This document shows positions 17,195 to 26,042 of a DNA stretch of 64,000 nt, piece after piece (positions within the stretch are counted from its first letter, which is position 1; the number at the start of each line of letters is the position of its first letter). Under the pieces are notes generated by a model. The model was not told where the DNA came from and ran no database searches. It was given only the letters and a program-made list of their open reading frames with translations. Position numbers and translations under genes: made by a program. The DNA is taken from contig DASWIS010000028.1 in NCBI GenBank assembly GCA_036397555.1, forward strand, positions 1 to 64,000, written 5' to 3'. Source of the stretch: Candidatus Zixiibacteriota bacterium (GTDB lineage: Bacteria; Zixibacteria; MSB-5A5; WJJR01).

Positions 17195-20100
17195 CTAAGC
17201 GCACGGCTGGCAAAACGCCGTCGCCGGATCGGCGCTGCGAAACGCCACGTCGACAATCGCCACCACATCGAATACGTTCGTCGTCGCGTCGCAGTTTACG
17301 TCAGTGTCGGCGAACGGGCAGTATATGCTCTGCGAGGGTGACCCGTTTCGGAAGGCCACGTCTATGGCTTCTATCACGTCGAAGACATTGACCACGCCAT
17401 CGGGAGCAGGATCGCCGACGTTCGGGCAGACACACCCCAGATTGGAGTGGGCCCACTTCCACGCCTTCTGCACGACACGGTGCAGACCGGCGTCTTCCGT
17501 CTGACCGGGGGCCGGACCGTAACTGAAGTTCTGCAGCGTGTCGGAGACATAGGCGACGATGTAGTGCTGCGTCTCGCCGGGCGCCAATGTCAGCCCCTGG
17601 TCGAGGGTGTAGTGGGTGTATCTATCCGCATCGCAACCCGCAGGATCATAGAACAAGCCGGGAATGCCGGCCATGCGTCGATAGATGAGGCCGCTGTTTG
17701 TGCCGGTATATCCGTTACTCGGACCCGGCAGGTTCTCGCTGTTACTACGAACGCCGACACGTATCGGCACCGGATCTTGAAAGTGAAAAAACTGACCGAG
17801 CGCATCGCGTCCGGACATGTAGGTCACACCGGCCGAAAAACGCCCGGCCGAAGTGAAATAGTCCGGGGGACTGTAGCCGATTGAATCGAGTCCTCGCTGA
17901 TAGACGAGGTTGGAATCAGGCCAGAACCCGCTTCCATTATCGTTACCCCATTGCGAATGCACATGCTTCGCCGGGATGACATTGAAATCGATCCACAGTC
18001 CGGCCACGATGTTTTCAAGTGTTTGCGGGAGCATGCCCGCTTCATTCGTGCGGTTTCTCAGCACATACTTGGCGACGACAAAGTCGGCTGAATCGGCGTG
18101 TTGCGGCGCATACCAGGTTGCCGTGACCTCCAGCAGTGAATCGCGCGTATTGAAAATCGCCGTCGCCGAGGCGTAGCCCATGCCGGTCCCGTAAGCCGAT
18201 GTATCCATGCTCAACGGCGCGACCGGCAGAAAGCCGTACTGTCCCGGATCGTCCTCGTTATTGCCGAATTGATGGAAGACGACCGTGTCGGGCGATTGCT
18301 CGCCGTGGGCGATCACCAGCGAGGCATCGCCGATGCCATAGGACGAATCGGGCATGCGCAACAAACGTCCCTGCAGATCAGGCACGCCGAAGCGTCCGTT
18401 GTTGCCGACCTGCAGCCCCAGCACCCACGGACTGGAGCTGGCCGTCTTCAGGATCTTCGCCTCCGGACAGGAGTAGTCTTCGGTGACGAAGAACTCGATG
18501 GGATAGACTTGAGGGTCGGCGATCAGCGTATCGTCGTGTGTGATTTGGATCTCGCCGGCGTAATACCCGTTGGGCAGGGACGACGCATCCATCGTGACCT
18601 CGATCAGCAACGGCGGGTCGGCCGGTTGCAGGGCAAAAGGTCCGCCCGGCGCAACCGACAGCCACGACCCTCCCTGCATGACCATGACCGACCCGTTCAG
18701 CGGCGCATTGCCGCCATTGTCGATCTCCAGTGCGATGGTCAGCCCCCCACCCGACGGCGCATGGTATTCGCACTCTGCGGTTTGTTCGAGGAGGACATCG
18801 AGCGACGGGGCCAGCAACGGGCAGACGAATGGCGCGTCATTGCCGCCGGGCAGGTTGAGGTACTTGACCGGGTTGATCGTGGTTGCCCATTCACCGGGTA
18901 TGGACGGTCCCGCTTCCAGGTCGAAGAGGTAGAGAATGTCGATCCCCTCCTGGCCGGATATATCGCGCGCGATGCTCGCCATCACTTCGGAAGCGCACAC
19001 CGAGCCGGGATCAGAAGTGTGACAATCCGGCGTTTTCGTATTGCTCAGGTTGACTGGCTTCGACCATGTGGCGCCGCCGTCGTGCGAGCCGTTGATGTAC
19101 AACTCGCTGTTGCAGTAACCGTAGCGCGAGTAATCGGCGCGCTCAGCCGGTGATTCACCGCAGTTCTTGGTGAATAGCACATAGAGAAAATTTTCGTTGC
19201 TGGATCCGAACTCGGTGCAGAACGCCGAGCCGTCGCCGATTCCCAGCGTGATCTTGGTGAGATTCAGATCGCCGGGCGGATTGTGGCCGTTCTGGTAGTA
19301 CCCGCGGGCGACCCGGTCCATTGTCTGCCGTGAATCGTCCCAGTGGCGGATCGCCACGTCGTGTGCGATGCCATCCGCGTATCGCTGCTCATCCCACACC
19401 AGGTGCAGGACCGCATCGTGATCGTAGGCGATGGAGATGTGCGCCCACGCCTGCGGGCCGGGCGTCGTGTTGTCCGTGTAATTTGTCACGTAGTGTCGGT
19501 TGGCGTTACCCAGCTCGGTCCCGTTGACCCATCCCATCCCTCCCGTTTGCGACTCGCGATAGACGATGTTGGCCAGCCCGTTCCATTGCGCTTCATAGTT
19601 CTGCGTGAATGCAACCGCGACCTTGCCGGTGCCGTCGGCGGCATCGATGACATAGGAGAGCGCGCTGGTGAAGGAGTCGAGGACAACGGGTAGATTCCAG
19701 TTACCGCCAACCGCCTGATCCCACCGCCAGTACTCGATATCTCCGGATGACACGGGAACAGTCCCGTATTCCGCAACGGGCATGGCAATAATGTGATAGA
19801 TGTCCGTCGAGTTATACTTCGTTTGACCTTGATTCTGCGTAATCGCGACGTCGACTCCGAAGTCATCAGTCGGCCAATGCAAGTAGTCCGGGAGTTGCTC
19901 GGGGGTGAACGAGCCGCTTCCCTCGACAGTCTGATACAGATGCCAAGCCGAGTAATTCTGAATGCCCGGATCTGAGCGCTGGTGCAACACGACATGACAC
20001 TTGTTGTCGCTGTCGACATCGAGACGGGGAAATCCGGCTTGGGCGAAATCACCGAGTCCGATTGAAGCCCCATCGAAGCCGGGAACCAAATCGCCCGCCG

Positions 20101-20512
20101 CCACGTCCCATGCCGCGTAGTTCACAAAGCGGTCTATCCCAAATTGTGCATACCGATCGTAGTGAGTCCATGTCATGTGCACGAAGTCTTCCCCCGGATT
20201 GCGCGCGATCTGACGGCCTTGTGAGTGGTAATGCCAGAGGTCGTAGAAGGTGTTGGCGATGTGCATCCCGGGCGACTCGAGCGTGTCCATGTCGAGCAGG
20301 CCGTTAGTCGACCTGGGGCGGGTGCGGTCGTTCACCGCCGGATAATCGACATCGGCGACGCGTTCGCCGCTGTCGCTGCGCGACGGCTGCGAGCGCCCGC
20401 CTGCGGCAGCATCCGTCGGGTACGTCAGTGCGGACGCCAGCGTGAGGGTCGCCGCCAGAGTCATCAGGCGGACGCGTCGGACCCTCCGGAAATCGCTACG
20501 AGCGATGATCAT
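17195..20512 (-). CDS. Array paralogue 2: long secreted beta-propeller protein with dockerin-like C-terminus
   Basis: A 1,105-residue long-form member. A signal peptide (hydrophobic about 17-32, DAAAG cleavage region) is followed by the propeller domain with HYHSQGRQIARNPGEDFVHM and the Asp-box SHDGGATWSKPVNLSNT. The sandwich domain contains SWLSVAPGGPFAL and LPNGYYAGEIQITHDD. The second large domain contains IGDASLVIAHGEQSPDTVV. The dockerin tail fits the calcium-loop pattern: D-x-A-x-DG-x-V-N-x-x-D in GDPAPDGVVNVFD, and D-x-N-x-D in DVNCDATTNVFD. The chain ends FCQPCA. The open frame runs 86 codons upstream into its neighbour, but ATG 20512 gives a proper signal peptide and leaves 17 bases between genes. 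Confidence 0.82.
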   Translation of the reverse strand: MIIARSDFRRVRRVRLMTLAATLTLASALTYPTDAAAGGRSQPSRSDSGERVADVDYPAVNDRTRPRSTNGLLDMDTLESPGMHIANTFYDLWHYHSQGRQIARNPGEDFVHMTWTHYDRYAQFGIDRFVNYAAWDVAAGDLVPGFDGASIGLGDFAQAGFPRLDVDSDNKCHVVLHQRSDPGIQNYSAWHLYQTVEGSGSFTPEQLPDYLHWPTDDFGVDVAITQNQGQTKYNSTDIYHIIAMPVAEYGTVPVSSGDIEYWRWDQAVGGNWNLPVVLDSFTSALSYVIDAADGTGKVAVAFTQNYEAQWNGLANIVYRESQTGGMGWVNGTELGNANRHYVTNYTDNTTPGPQAWAHISIAYDHDAVLHLVWDEQRYADGIAHDVAIRHWDDSRQTMDRVARGYYQNGHNPPGDLNLTKITLGIGDGSAFCTEFGSSNENFLYVLFTKNCGESPAERADYSRYGYCNSELYINGSHDGGATWSKPVNLSNTKTPDCHTSDPGSVCASEVMASIARDISGQEGIDILYLFDLEAGPSIPGEWATTINPVKYLNLPGGNDAPFVCPLLAPSLDVLLEQTAECEYHAPSGGGLTIALEIDNGGNAPLNGSVMVMQGGSWLSVAPGGPFALQPADPPLLIEVTMDASSLPNGYYAGEIQITHDDTLIADPQVYPIEFFVTEDYSCPEAKILKTASSSPWVLGLQVGNNGRFGVPDLQGRLLRMPDSSYGIGDASLVIAHGEQSPDTVVFHQFGNNEDDPGQYGFLPVAPLSMDTSAYGTGMGYASATAIFNTRDSLLEVTATWYAPQHADSADFVVAKYVLRNRTNEAGMLPQTLENIVAGLWIDFNVIPAKHVHSQWGNDNGSGFWPDSNLVYQRGLDSIGYSPPDYFTSAGRFSAGVTYMSGRDALGQFFHFQDPVPIRVGVRSNSENLPGPSNGYTGTNSGLIYRRMAGIPGLFYDPAGCDADRYTHYTLDQGLTLAPGETQHYIVAYVSDTLQNFSYGPAPGQTEDAGLHRVVQKAWKWAHSNLGCVCPNVGDPAPDGVVNVFDVIEAIDVAFRNGSPSQSIYCPFADTDVNCDATTNVFDVVAIVDVAFRSADPATAFCQPCA

Positions 20513-20529
20513 CTTTGCATCCCTTCGTT

Positions 20530-22488
20530 TCACGCGCACGGCTGACAAAACGCAACGCTCGGATCGGCGCTGCGAAACGCCACATCCACGAATGCAACCA
20601 CGTCGAAGACATTGGTCGTCGCGTCGCAGGTGACATCGGTGTCGGCATAGGGACAATACTGACCTGCACTTGAAGCCCCGCTGCGGAACGCCACGTCGAC
20701 CGCCGCCACCACGTCGAAGACATCGACGACGCCATCGGCATACGGGTCGCCGACGCCCGGGCAGGCGCATGCGTAGGGACAGATGTGCTCGGCATCGTCG
20801 CCGCCGGGGAGATTCAGGTACAGGACCATGTTCATGGTCCAGCCGGAGCCGTCCGCCCAGGTCGCGGGCTCGCGGTCGACGAGGTAGAGGATGTCAATCC
20901 CCTCCTGCCCGGAGATGTCCCGCGCGATGGTGGCCATGACATCGGAGGCGCAGAGCGAGTCGGGATTGGCGCTGCGGCAGTTCGGCGTCTTCGAGTTGGT
21001 CAGATTGACCGGCGCCGACCACGAGGCGCCGCGGTGGGGCGAGCCGGTGATGTACAGCTCGCCGTTGCAGTATCCCTGTGTCGACGTGTCGGCCCGCTCC
21101 TCCGAAGTCTCGCCACAGTTCTTGGTGTAGGTCACATACAGGAAGTTCTCGTTGGTCGCTGCGACATTGGAGCAGAAGGCCGAGCCGTCGCCGACCCCGA
21201 GCGTGATCTTGTTGAGATTCAGGTGCCCGGAGTAGTTGTAGAGGTTGGGATAATACCCCAGCGCCACTTGATCGATGGTTTGACGGGCATCGTCCCAATG
21301 ACGAATCGCGATGTCGTCGGACTCGTTGGCATGCCGTTGCTCATCCCAGACAAGATGGAGAGTCGCGTCATGGTCGTAGGCGATGGAGATGTGCCCCCAC
21401 GCCTGCGGGCCGGGCGTGAGGTTGTCGTTGTAATTCGTCACATAGCCGCGGTTGGGGTTGCCCAACTCCGTGCCATCGAGCCAGCCCAGACCACTGGTCA
21501 GCGATTCGCGGTAGACGATGTTGGTCAGTTCGTTCCACTGCGCCTCATAGTTCTGCGTGAATGCGACCGCGACTTTGTCGGTGCCGTCGGCCGCGTCGAT
21601 GACGTAGGAAAGGGCGCCATTGGAGGAATCGATGATGACGGGATAAGGCCAGCCGGGATTCGCCTGATCCCAGCGCCAGTAGAGAATATCCCCGGTCGGA
21701 GAATTGTTCGGATAGTAGCCGGCGCCCATTCCAATTATATGAAAGACGTCCGTGTAGTTGTCTTTGGCCATGCCGTGATACTGAGAGATGGCGATGTCCG
21801 GCCACAGCGTCTCGGCGATGTCAGGGTTACTTGGGACAAGCGGCAACTGCTCGGGCGACAGAATGAAGTCACCTTCGACCGGGAGGAAGACGTGCCACGC
21901 CGAGTAGTTCTCGATCCCCGGATCGGGATACTGGTGAAAGGCCGTATGCGCCTTGTTGTCGCTGTCGACATCCAGACGCACGAATCCTGCGTGGGCAAAG
22001 TCCCCCAGCCCAATCGACACACCGTCAAATCCGGGATACAATTCAAACCCGGGCGGACCAAGTACATCCCACGAAGCGTAGTTTACAGTACGATCGCGGT
22101 CCCAGATGCCTTCGGGAATCTCATCCCAGTGAGTCCAGACCATGTGCACAAAGTCCTCACCCGGATTGCGCGCGATCTGGTGCCCTTGGGAGTCGTTGTG
22201 CTGGCTGTCATACGAATTACAGGCGATGTGCACGCCCGGTGAGGGCGGCGTCTCAGCATAGCAATACGGTCCGCCGGTTCTCGCGGACAACAGACCATCA
22301 TCGACGACCGTTCGGTCGATGCACGCTCCCGTGGCAAGATAGTCGCCCCCGACGATCACCCGCTCGACATCCCGCCGGCGGATGTCGCCGGCGAGTGTAT
22401 CCCCATACATTGCCGCCGTGAAGGCGAGCGCCGCGAGGGTCATTCGCAGCGTGCGGAGCAGCGATCGAAATCGTTCAGGCGTTGTCAT
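20530..22488 (-). CDS. Array paralogue 3: short secreted beta-propeller protein with dockerin-like C-terminus
   Basis: A 652-residue short form. The signal peptide lies at about 1-33 (LAALAFTAAMYGDTLAG). The propeller domain contains SYDSQHNDSQGHQIARNPGE, FTQNYEAQWNELTNIVYRES and LYITGSPHRGASWSAPVNLT. Where long forms continue with the sandwich and second domain, this protein passes from GGDDAEHICPY directly to the dockerin-like module (GVVDVFDVVAAVDVAFRSG, TTNVFDVVAFVDVAFRSAD, end FCQPCA). The Asp-box is degenerate: HRGASW instead of xDGGxTW. ATG 22488 is preceded by GGGAGGAG at very short spacing. A 179-bp repeat-bearing gap separates it from the next gene upstream. Confidence 0.82.
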   Translation of the reverse strand: MTTPERFRSLLRTLRMTLAALAFTAAMYGDTLAGDIRRRDVERVIVGGDYLATGACIDRTVVDDGLLSARTGGPYCYAETPPSPGVHIACNSYDSQHNDSQGHQIARNPGEDFVHMVWTHWDEIPEGIWDRDRTVNYASWDVLGPPGFELYPGFDGVSIGLGDFAHAGFVRLDVDSDNKAHTAFHQYPDPGIENYSAWHVFLPVEGDFILSPEQLPLVPSNPDIAETLWPDIAISQYHGMAKDNYTDVFHIIGMGAGYYPNNSPTGDILYWRWDQANPGWPYPVIIDSSNGALSYVIDAADGTDKVAVAFTQNYEAQWNELTNIVYRESLTSGLGWLDGTELGNPNRGYVTNYNDNLTPGPQAWGHISIAYDHDATLHLVWDEQRHANESDDIAIRHWDDARQTIDQVALGYYPNLYNYSGHLNLNKITLGVGDGSAFCSNVAATNENFLYVTYTKNCGETSEERADTSTQGYCNGELYITGSPHRGASWSAPVNLTNSKTPNCRSANPDSLCASDVMATIARDISGQEGIDILYLVDREPATWADGSGWTMNMVLYLNLPGGDDAEHICPYACACPGVGDPYADGVVDVFDVVAAVDVAFRSGASSAGQYCPYADTDVTCDATTNVFDVVAFVDVAFRSADPSVAFCQPCA

Positions 22489-22536
22489 GACTCCTCCCTG
22501 AATCCGTCGGCAAAGGATTGATAGCGCGCGCCGGGA

Positions 22537-22667
22537 GGCTCAGCAGAAGCTTCGCCCTCCCAAAGCGTGCGAGCGGGAGGGCGAGGCTTCCGCTCGTCCT
22601 GAGCACAGCGAAGGGCCGAGCCTGTATTTCGATTAAGGTTGCCCAATGGAGCTGATGATCCATCGCC
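22537..22667. repeat. Duplicated intergenic block, copy A (matches 29397-29527)
   Basis: From GGCTCAGCAGAAGCTTCGCC to the gene end this block is almost identical to 29397-29527, at a constant offset of 6,860 bases. Similarity continues into the dockerin coding ends of the adjacent genes. It contains a GC-rich hairpin GCCCTCCC (22554-22561)/GGGAGGGC (22575-22582), which could act as a processing or termination stem between array genes. Confidence 0.85.
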
Positions 22668-25600
22668 TCACCCGCACGCATCGCAAAACACCACCTCCGG
22701 ATCGGCGCTGCGAAACGCCACATCCACAAACGCAACCACATCGAAGACATTCGTCATCCCGTCGCAGGTGACATCGGTGTCCTCGTACGGGCACACCGGA
22801 CTCTGCGGTGGCAGTGCGGCGCGAAAGGCGACATCCACCGATTTGACCACGTCGAAAATGTTGACCAGGCCGTCCAACACCGGGTCGCCGAGATTGGGGC
22901 AGTTGCAGCCGAGATTGGAATACGCCCATGCCCAGGCCTTCTGCACCGCCGCATGCAAACCGGCGTCATCCGGCTCGCCGGGCGCGGGGCTGTATGCGAA
23001 GTGCTGCAACGTGTCGGAGACCAGCGCGATGACATAGCGCGATGAGGCGCCGGGCGACAATGTCAGATTCTGGTCGAGCGTCAGGTATGTGTAGCGATCC
23101 TGCGACGAGCCGGGATCGATCAGTGCAAAGGTGATTCCCGGCGTCCCGACGATCCGGCTGTACATCAGTCCGCTCGACGGCCCGCCGCCGGTCTGGTTTT
23201 CCGTGTTCGCGCGAATGCCGCCATGCAACGGCGCGGCTTCGAAGAAAAACGGCGTCCCGGCCGCATCGCGTCCCGCGATGTAGGTGACGCCGCCGGAGAA
23301 ACGCTGTGTCGACTGGAAAAATGATCCCGCGTGTCCGGCGGTATCGAAGCCGTACTGGTAAATCAGATTCGAGTCGCCCCAGTATTCGCCTTGATTGTCC
23401 GCACCGCGTTGACTGCCGACTGCGCCGCCGTCAAGGATATCGAAGTCGATCCACAATGCCGCAACGATCTGATCGAGCGTCTGGAGAAGAGATCCCGGCT
23501 CGTCGCTGCGATTGGTGATTCTGATGTCCGCCGCGATGAAGTCGGCCGAGTCGGGATGCTGCGGCGCGCACCATTTGAGCTCGATCTTAAGCAGCGAGTC
23601 GCGCGTCGTCATCTCGACGCGCGCGCTGGCGTATCCCTGACCGGTGCCGTATGCCGACGTGTCGACTTCCAGATCGGCTAAGGGACGGAACCCAAGCTGC
23701 CCCGGATCGGACATGTTGCCGCCGAACCGGTGATAGACGACCGTATCGGGCGACTGGCTCCCGTGCGCGATCAACAGCGAGGCATCGCCGATTGAGCTGG
23801 AACCGCCCGGAAAACGAAACAGCCCGCCCTGCACATCGGGCGCCCCGAAACGGCCGGTGCTGGCGACTTGGAGCGAAAGCACACCGGGGCTGGCTTTCGC
23901 GCTGCCCAGGAGCAACTCTTCAGGGCAGTAAAACTCGTCGACGACAAAAAAGTTGATCGGCAGGATGATCGGACTGGCGACCGAATCATCATCGTGGACA
24001 ATCTGAACCTCGCCGACGTAGAGTCCTTCGGTCAATGCACCGGCGTCGAGCGTGAGAGTGAAAGCTTCGGCCGGATCGATATCGGCAATCTCAAATGGCC
24101 CCGACGGCGTCACCGAAAGCCATGATGCGCCCTGTGTGACCATGATCGAACCGTTCAAGAGCGCATTCCCGACATTGTCGATCGACAGGACCACCTCGGT
24201 GAATGCGCCCGGCGGCGCGTGATATTCGCACAACGGCTCCTCGGGCAACAGCGCCGCGATTGCCGGGGCAAAGTGCGGGCACACGTGCGGCGCATCGTCG
24301 CCGCCGGGGAGATTCAGGTAGATAACTTGGTTCATGGTCCAGCCGGAGCCGTCCGCCCAGGTCGCCGCCTCGCGGTCGACGAGGTAGAGGATGTCGATCC
24401 CCTCCTGTCCGGAGATGTCGCGCGCGATGGTCGCCATGACATCCGAGGCACAGAGCGAGTCGGGGTTTGCCGAGCGGCAATTCGGCGTCTTGGTGTTGGT
24501 CAGATTGACCGGTTTGGACCACGATGCGCCGCTGTTGTACGAGCCGGTGATGTACAGCTCGCCGTTGCAGATTCCCTGTGTCGACGTGTCCGCCCGCTCC
24601 TCCGAAGTCTCGCCGCAGTTCTTTGTGTAGGTCACATACAGGAAGTTCTCGTTGGTCAACCCGACATTCGAGCAGAACGCCGACCCATCGCCGATACCCA
24701 GTGTGATCTTGTTGAGATTGAGGTGGCCGGCGTAGTTTGCGTCATTCTCATAGTAGCCCAGCGCGACCTGATCGATGGTCTGACGGTTGTCGTCCCAATG
24801 CCGGATGGCGATGTCATCGGATATGTTCGACAGCCGCTGCTCATCCCAGACGATGTGAAGGACCGCGTCGTGATCGTAGGCGATGGAGATGTGCCCCCAT
24901 ACCTGTGGGCCGGGCGTCGTGTTGTCGGTGTAGTTGGTGACATATTCGCGATTGTTGTTGCCCAGTTCGGTGCCGTTAAACCACCCGAGTCCGCCGCTGC
25001 TTGATTCGCGGTAGACGAGGTTGAACAAATTGTTCCACTGCGCTTCGTAGTTTTGCGTGAATGCGACCGCGACCTTGTCGGTGCCGTCGGCCGCGTCGAT
25101 CACATAGGACAGAGCCCCGTTGCTGGAATCGATGATGATCGGATCAGGCCAGCCGGGATTTGCCTGATCCCATCGCCAATAAACCAAGTCCCCGCTCGGA
25201 GAGCCGAACTGACCGCAAGGGCATATCGGCATGGCGATTACGTGGAAGATGTCGCTCGTATTATCCTTGGGCAGGCCATTATTTTGCGTGATCGCAATAT
25301 CGGGCCACAACACTTCGGTGATGTCGGGTGACAACAGTGAGTCGGGGAGCTTCTCTGGCAACAAGACGTCCCCTCCCTCGATCGGTAAGAACACGTGCCA
25401 CGCCGAGTAGTTCTCGATCCCGGGATCCGGATACTGGTGAAACACCGTGTGAGCGAGATTATCGCTGTCGATATCCAGACGTCCGAATCCGGCCCTGGCG
25501 AAATCCCCCAGCCCAATCGATACGCCGTCAAATCCGGGATACAATTCAAACCCAGGTGAGCCCAGTACATCCCACGAGGCGTAGTTCACAAAACGATCGC

Positions 25601-26030
25601 GGTCCCCGACGTCCTGCGGAATCTCATCCCAGTGCGTCCACACCATGTGCACAAAGTCCTCACCCGGATTGCGGGCGATCTGATGGCCCTGCGAGTCGTT
25701 GGCCTGGCTGTCATAAGACGTGTTCGCGATATGCGCGCCGGGCAACGGCGGCAGCGCATCGCTCTGCAGCCCTGCTGATGTCGCGGCCGTCGGACGGTCA
25801 TCGACCACCGATTTATTGAGCGATGCATCCCGGGCGAGATAGTCGCCGCCGACCAGTACGCGCTTCGTATCCCGCCGCTGGATGTCGGCGGAAGGTTTAG
25901 TTTTGACGGCGGCCAGTGCGCTGTTATGAGCCGAATCACACACGCCGAAGGCACAGGCCAGCGCAATCAGTGTGACGGCCTTGATCCGGCGATGCGATCG
26001 ACGCCGATGGATAAACGTGTCCCTGTTCAT
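22668..26030 (-). CDS. Array paralogue 4: long secreted beta-propeller protein with dockerin-like C-terminus
   Basis: A 1,120-residue long form. The signal region is about 15-42. The propeller has SYDSQANDSQGHQIARNPGE, IAYDHDAVLHIVWDEQRLSN and ITGSYNSGASWSKPVNLT, in which the Asp-box aspartate is lost. The sandwich domain has SWLSVTPSGPFEI and LYVGEVQIVHDD, and the second domain has IGDASLLIAHGSQSPDTVV and QHPDSADFIAADIRI. The tail has GLVNIFDVVKSVDVAFRAA and MTNVFDVVAFVDVAFRSAD and ends FCDACG. The start ATG is preceded by AGGAG at 5 bases and is only 12 bases after the upstream gene's stop, so the two are likely translationally coupled. Confidence 0.82.
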   Translation of the reverse strand: MNRDTFIHRRRSHRRIKAVTLIALACAFGVCDSAHNSALAAVKTKPSADIQRRDTKRVLVGGDYLARDASLNKSVVDDRPTAATSAGLQSDALPPLPGAHIANTSYDSQANDSQGHQIARNPGEDFVHMVWTHWDEIPQDVGDRDRFVNYASWDVLGSPGFELYPGFDGVSIGLGDFARAGFGRLDIDSDNLAHTVFHQYPDPGIENYSAWHVFLPIEGGDVLLPEKLPDSLLSPDITEVLWPDIAITQNNGLPKDNTSDIFHVIAMPICPCGQFGSPSGDLVYWRWDQANPGWPDPIIIDSSNGALSYVIDAADGTDKVAVAFTQNYEAQWNNLFNLVYRESSSGGLGWFNGTELGNNNREYVTNYTDNTTPGPQVWGHISIAYDHDAVLHIVWDEQRLSNISDDIAIRHWDDNRQTIDQVALGYYENDANYAGHLNLNKITLGIGDGSAFCSNVGLTNENFLYVTYTKNCGETSEERADTSTQGICNGELYITGSYNSGASWSKPVNLTNTKTPNCRSANPDSLCASDVMATIARDISGQEGIDILYLVDREAATWADGSGWTMNQVIYLNLPGGDDAPHVCPHFAPAIAALLPEEPLCEYHAPPGAFTEVVLSIDNVGNALLNGSIMVTQGASWLSVTPSGPFEIADIDPAEAFTLTLDAGALTEGLYVGEVQIVHDDDSVASPIILPINFFVVDEFYCPEELLLGSAKASPGVLSLQVASTGRFGAPDVQGGLFRFPGGSSSIGDASLLIAHGSQSPDTVVYHRFGGNMSDPGQLGFRPLADLEVDTSAYGTGQGYASARVEMTTRDSLLKIELKWCAPQHPDSADFIAADIRITNRSDEPGSLLQTLDQIVAALWIDFDILDGGAVGSQRGADNQGEYWGDSNLIYQYGFDTAGHAGSFFQSTQRFSGGVTYIAGRDAAGTPFFFEAAPLHGGIRANTENQTGGGPSSGLMYSRIVGTPGITFALIDPGSSQDRYTYLTLDQNLTLSPGASSRYVIALVSDTLQHFAYSPAPGEPDDAGLHAAVQKAWAWAYSNLGCNCPNLGDPVLDGLVNIFDVVKSVDVAFRAALPPQSPVCPYEDTDVTCDGMTNVFDVVAFVDVAFRSADPEVVFCDACG

Positions 26031-26042
26031 ACAATCTCCTGA

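Noticed and set aside
22475-22750. Short ORFs spanning the duplicated intergenic blocks (also near 29365-29799)
   Set aside because: They are frame-shifted readings of the dockerin ends and of a dispersed palindromic repeat, with no start signals.
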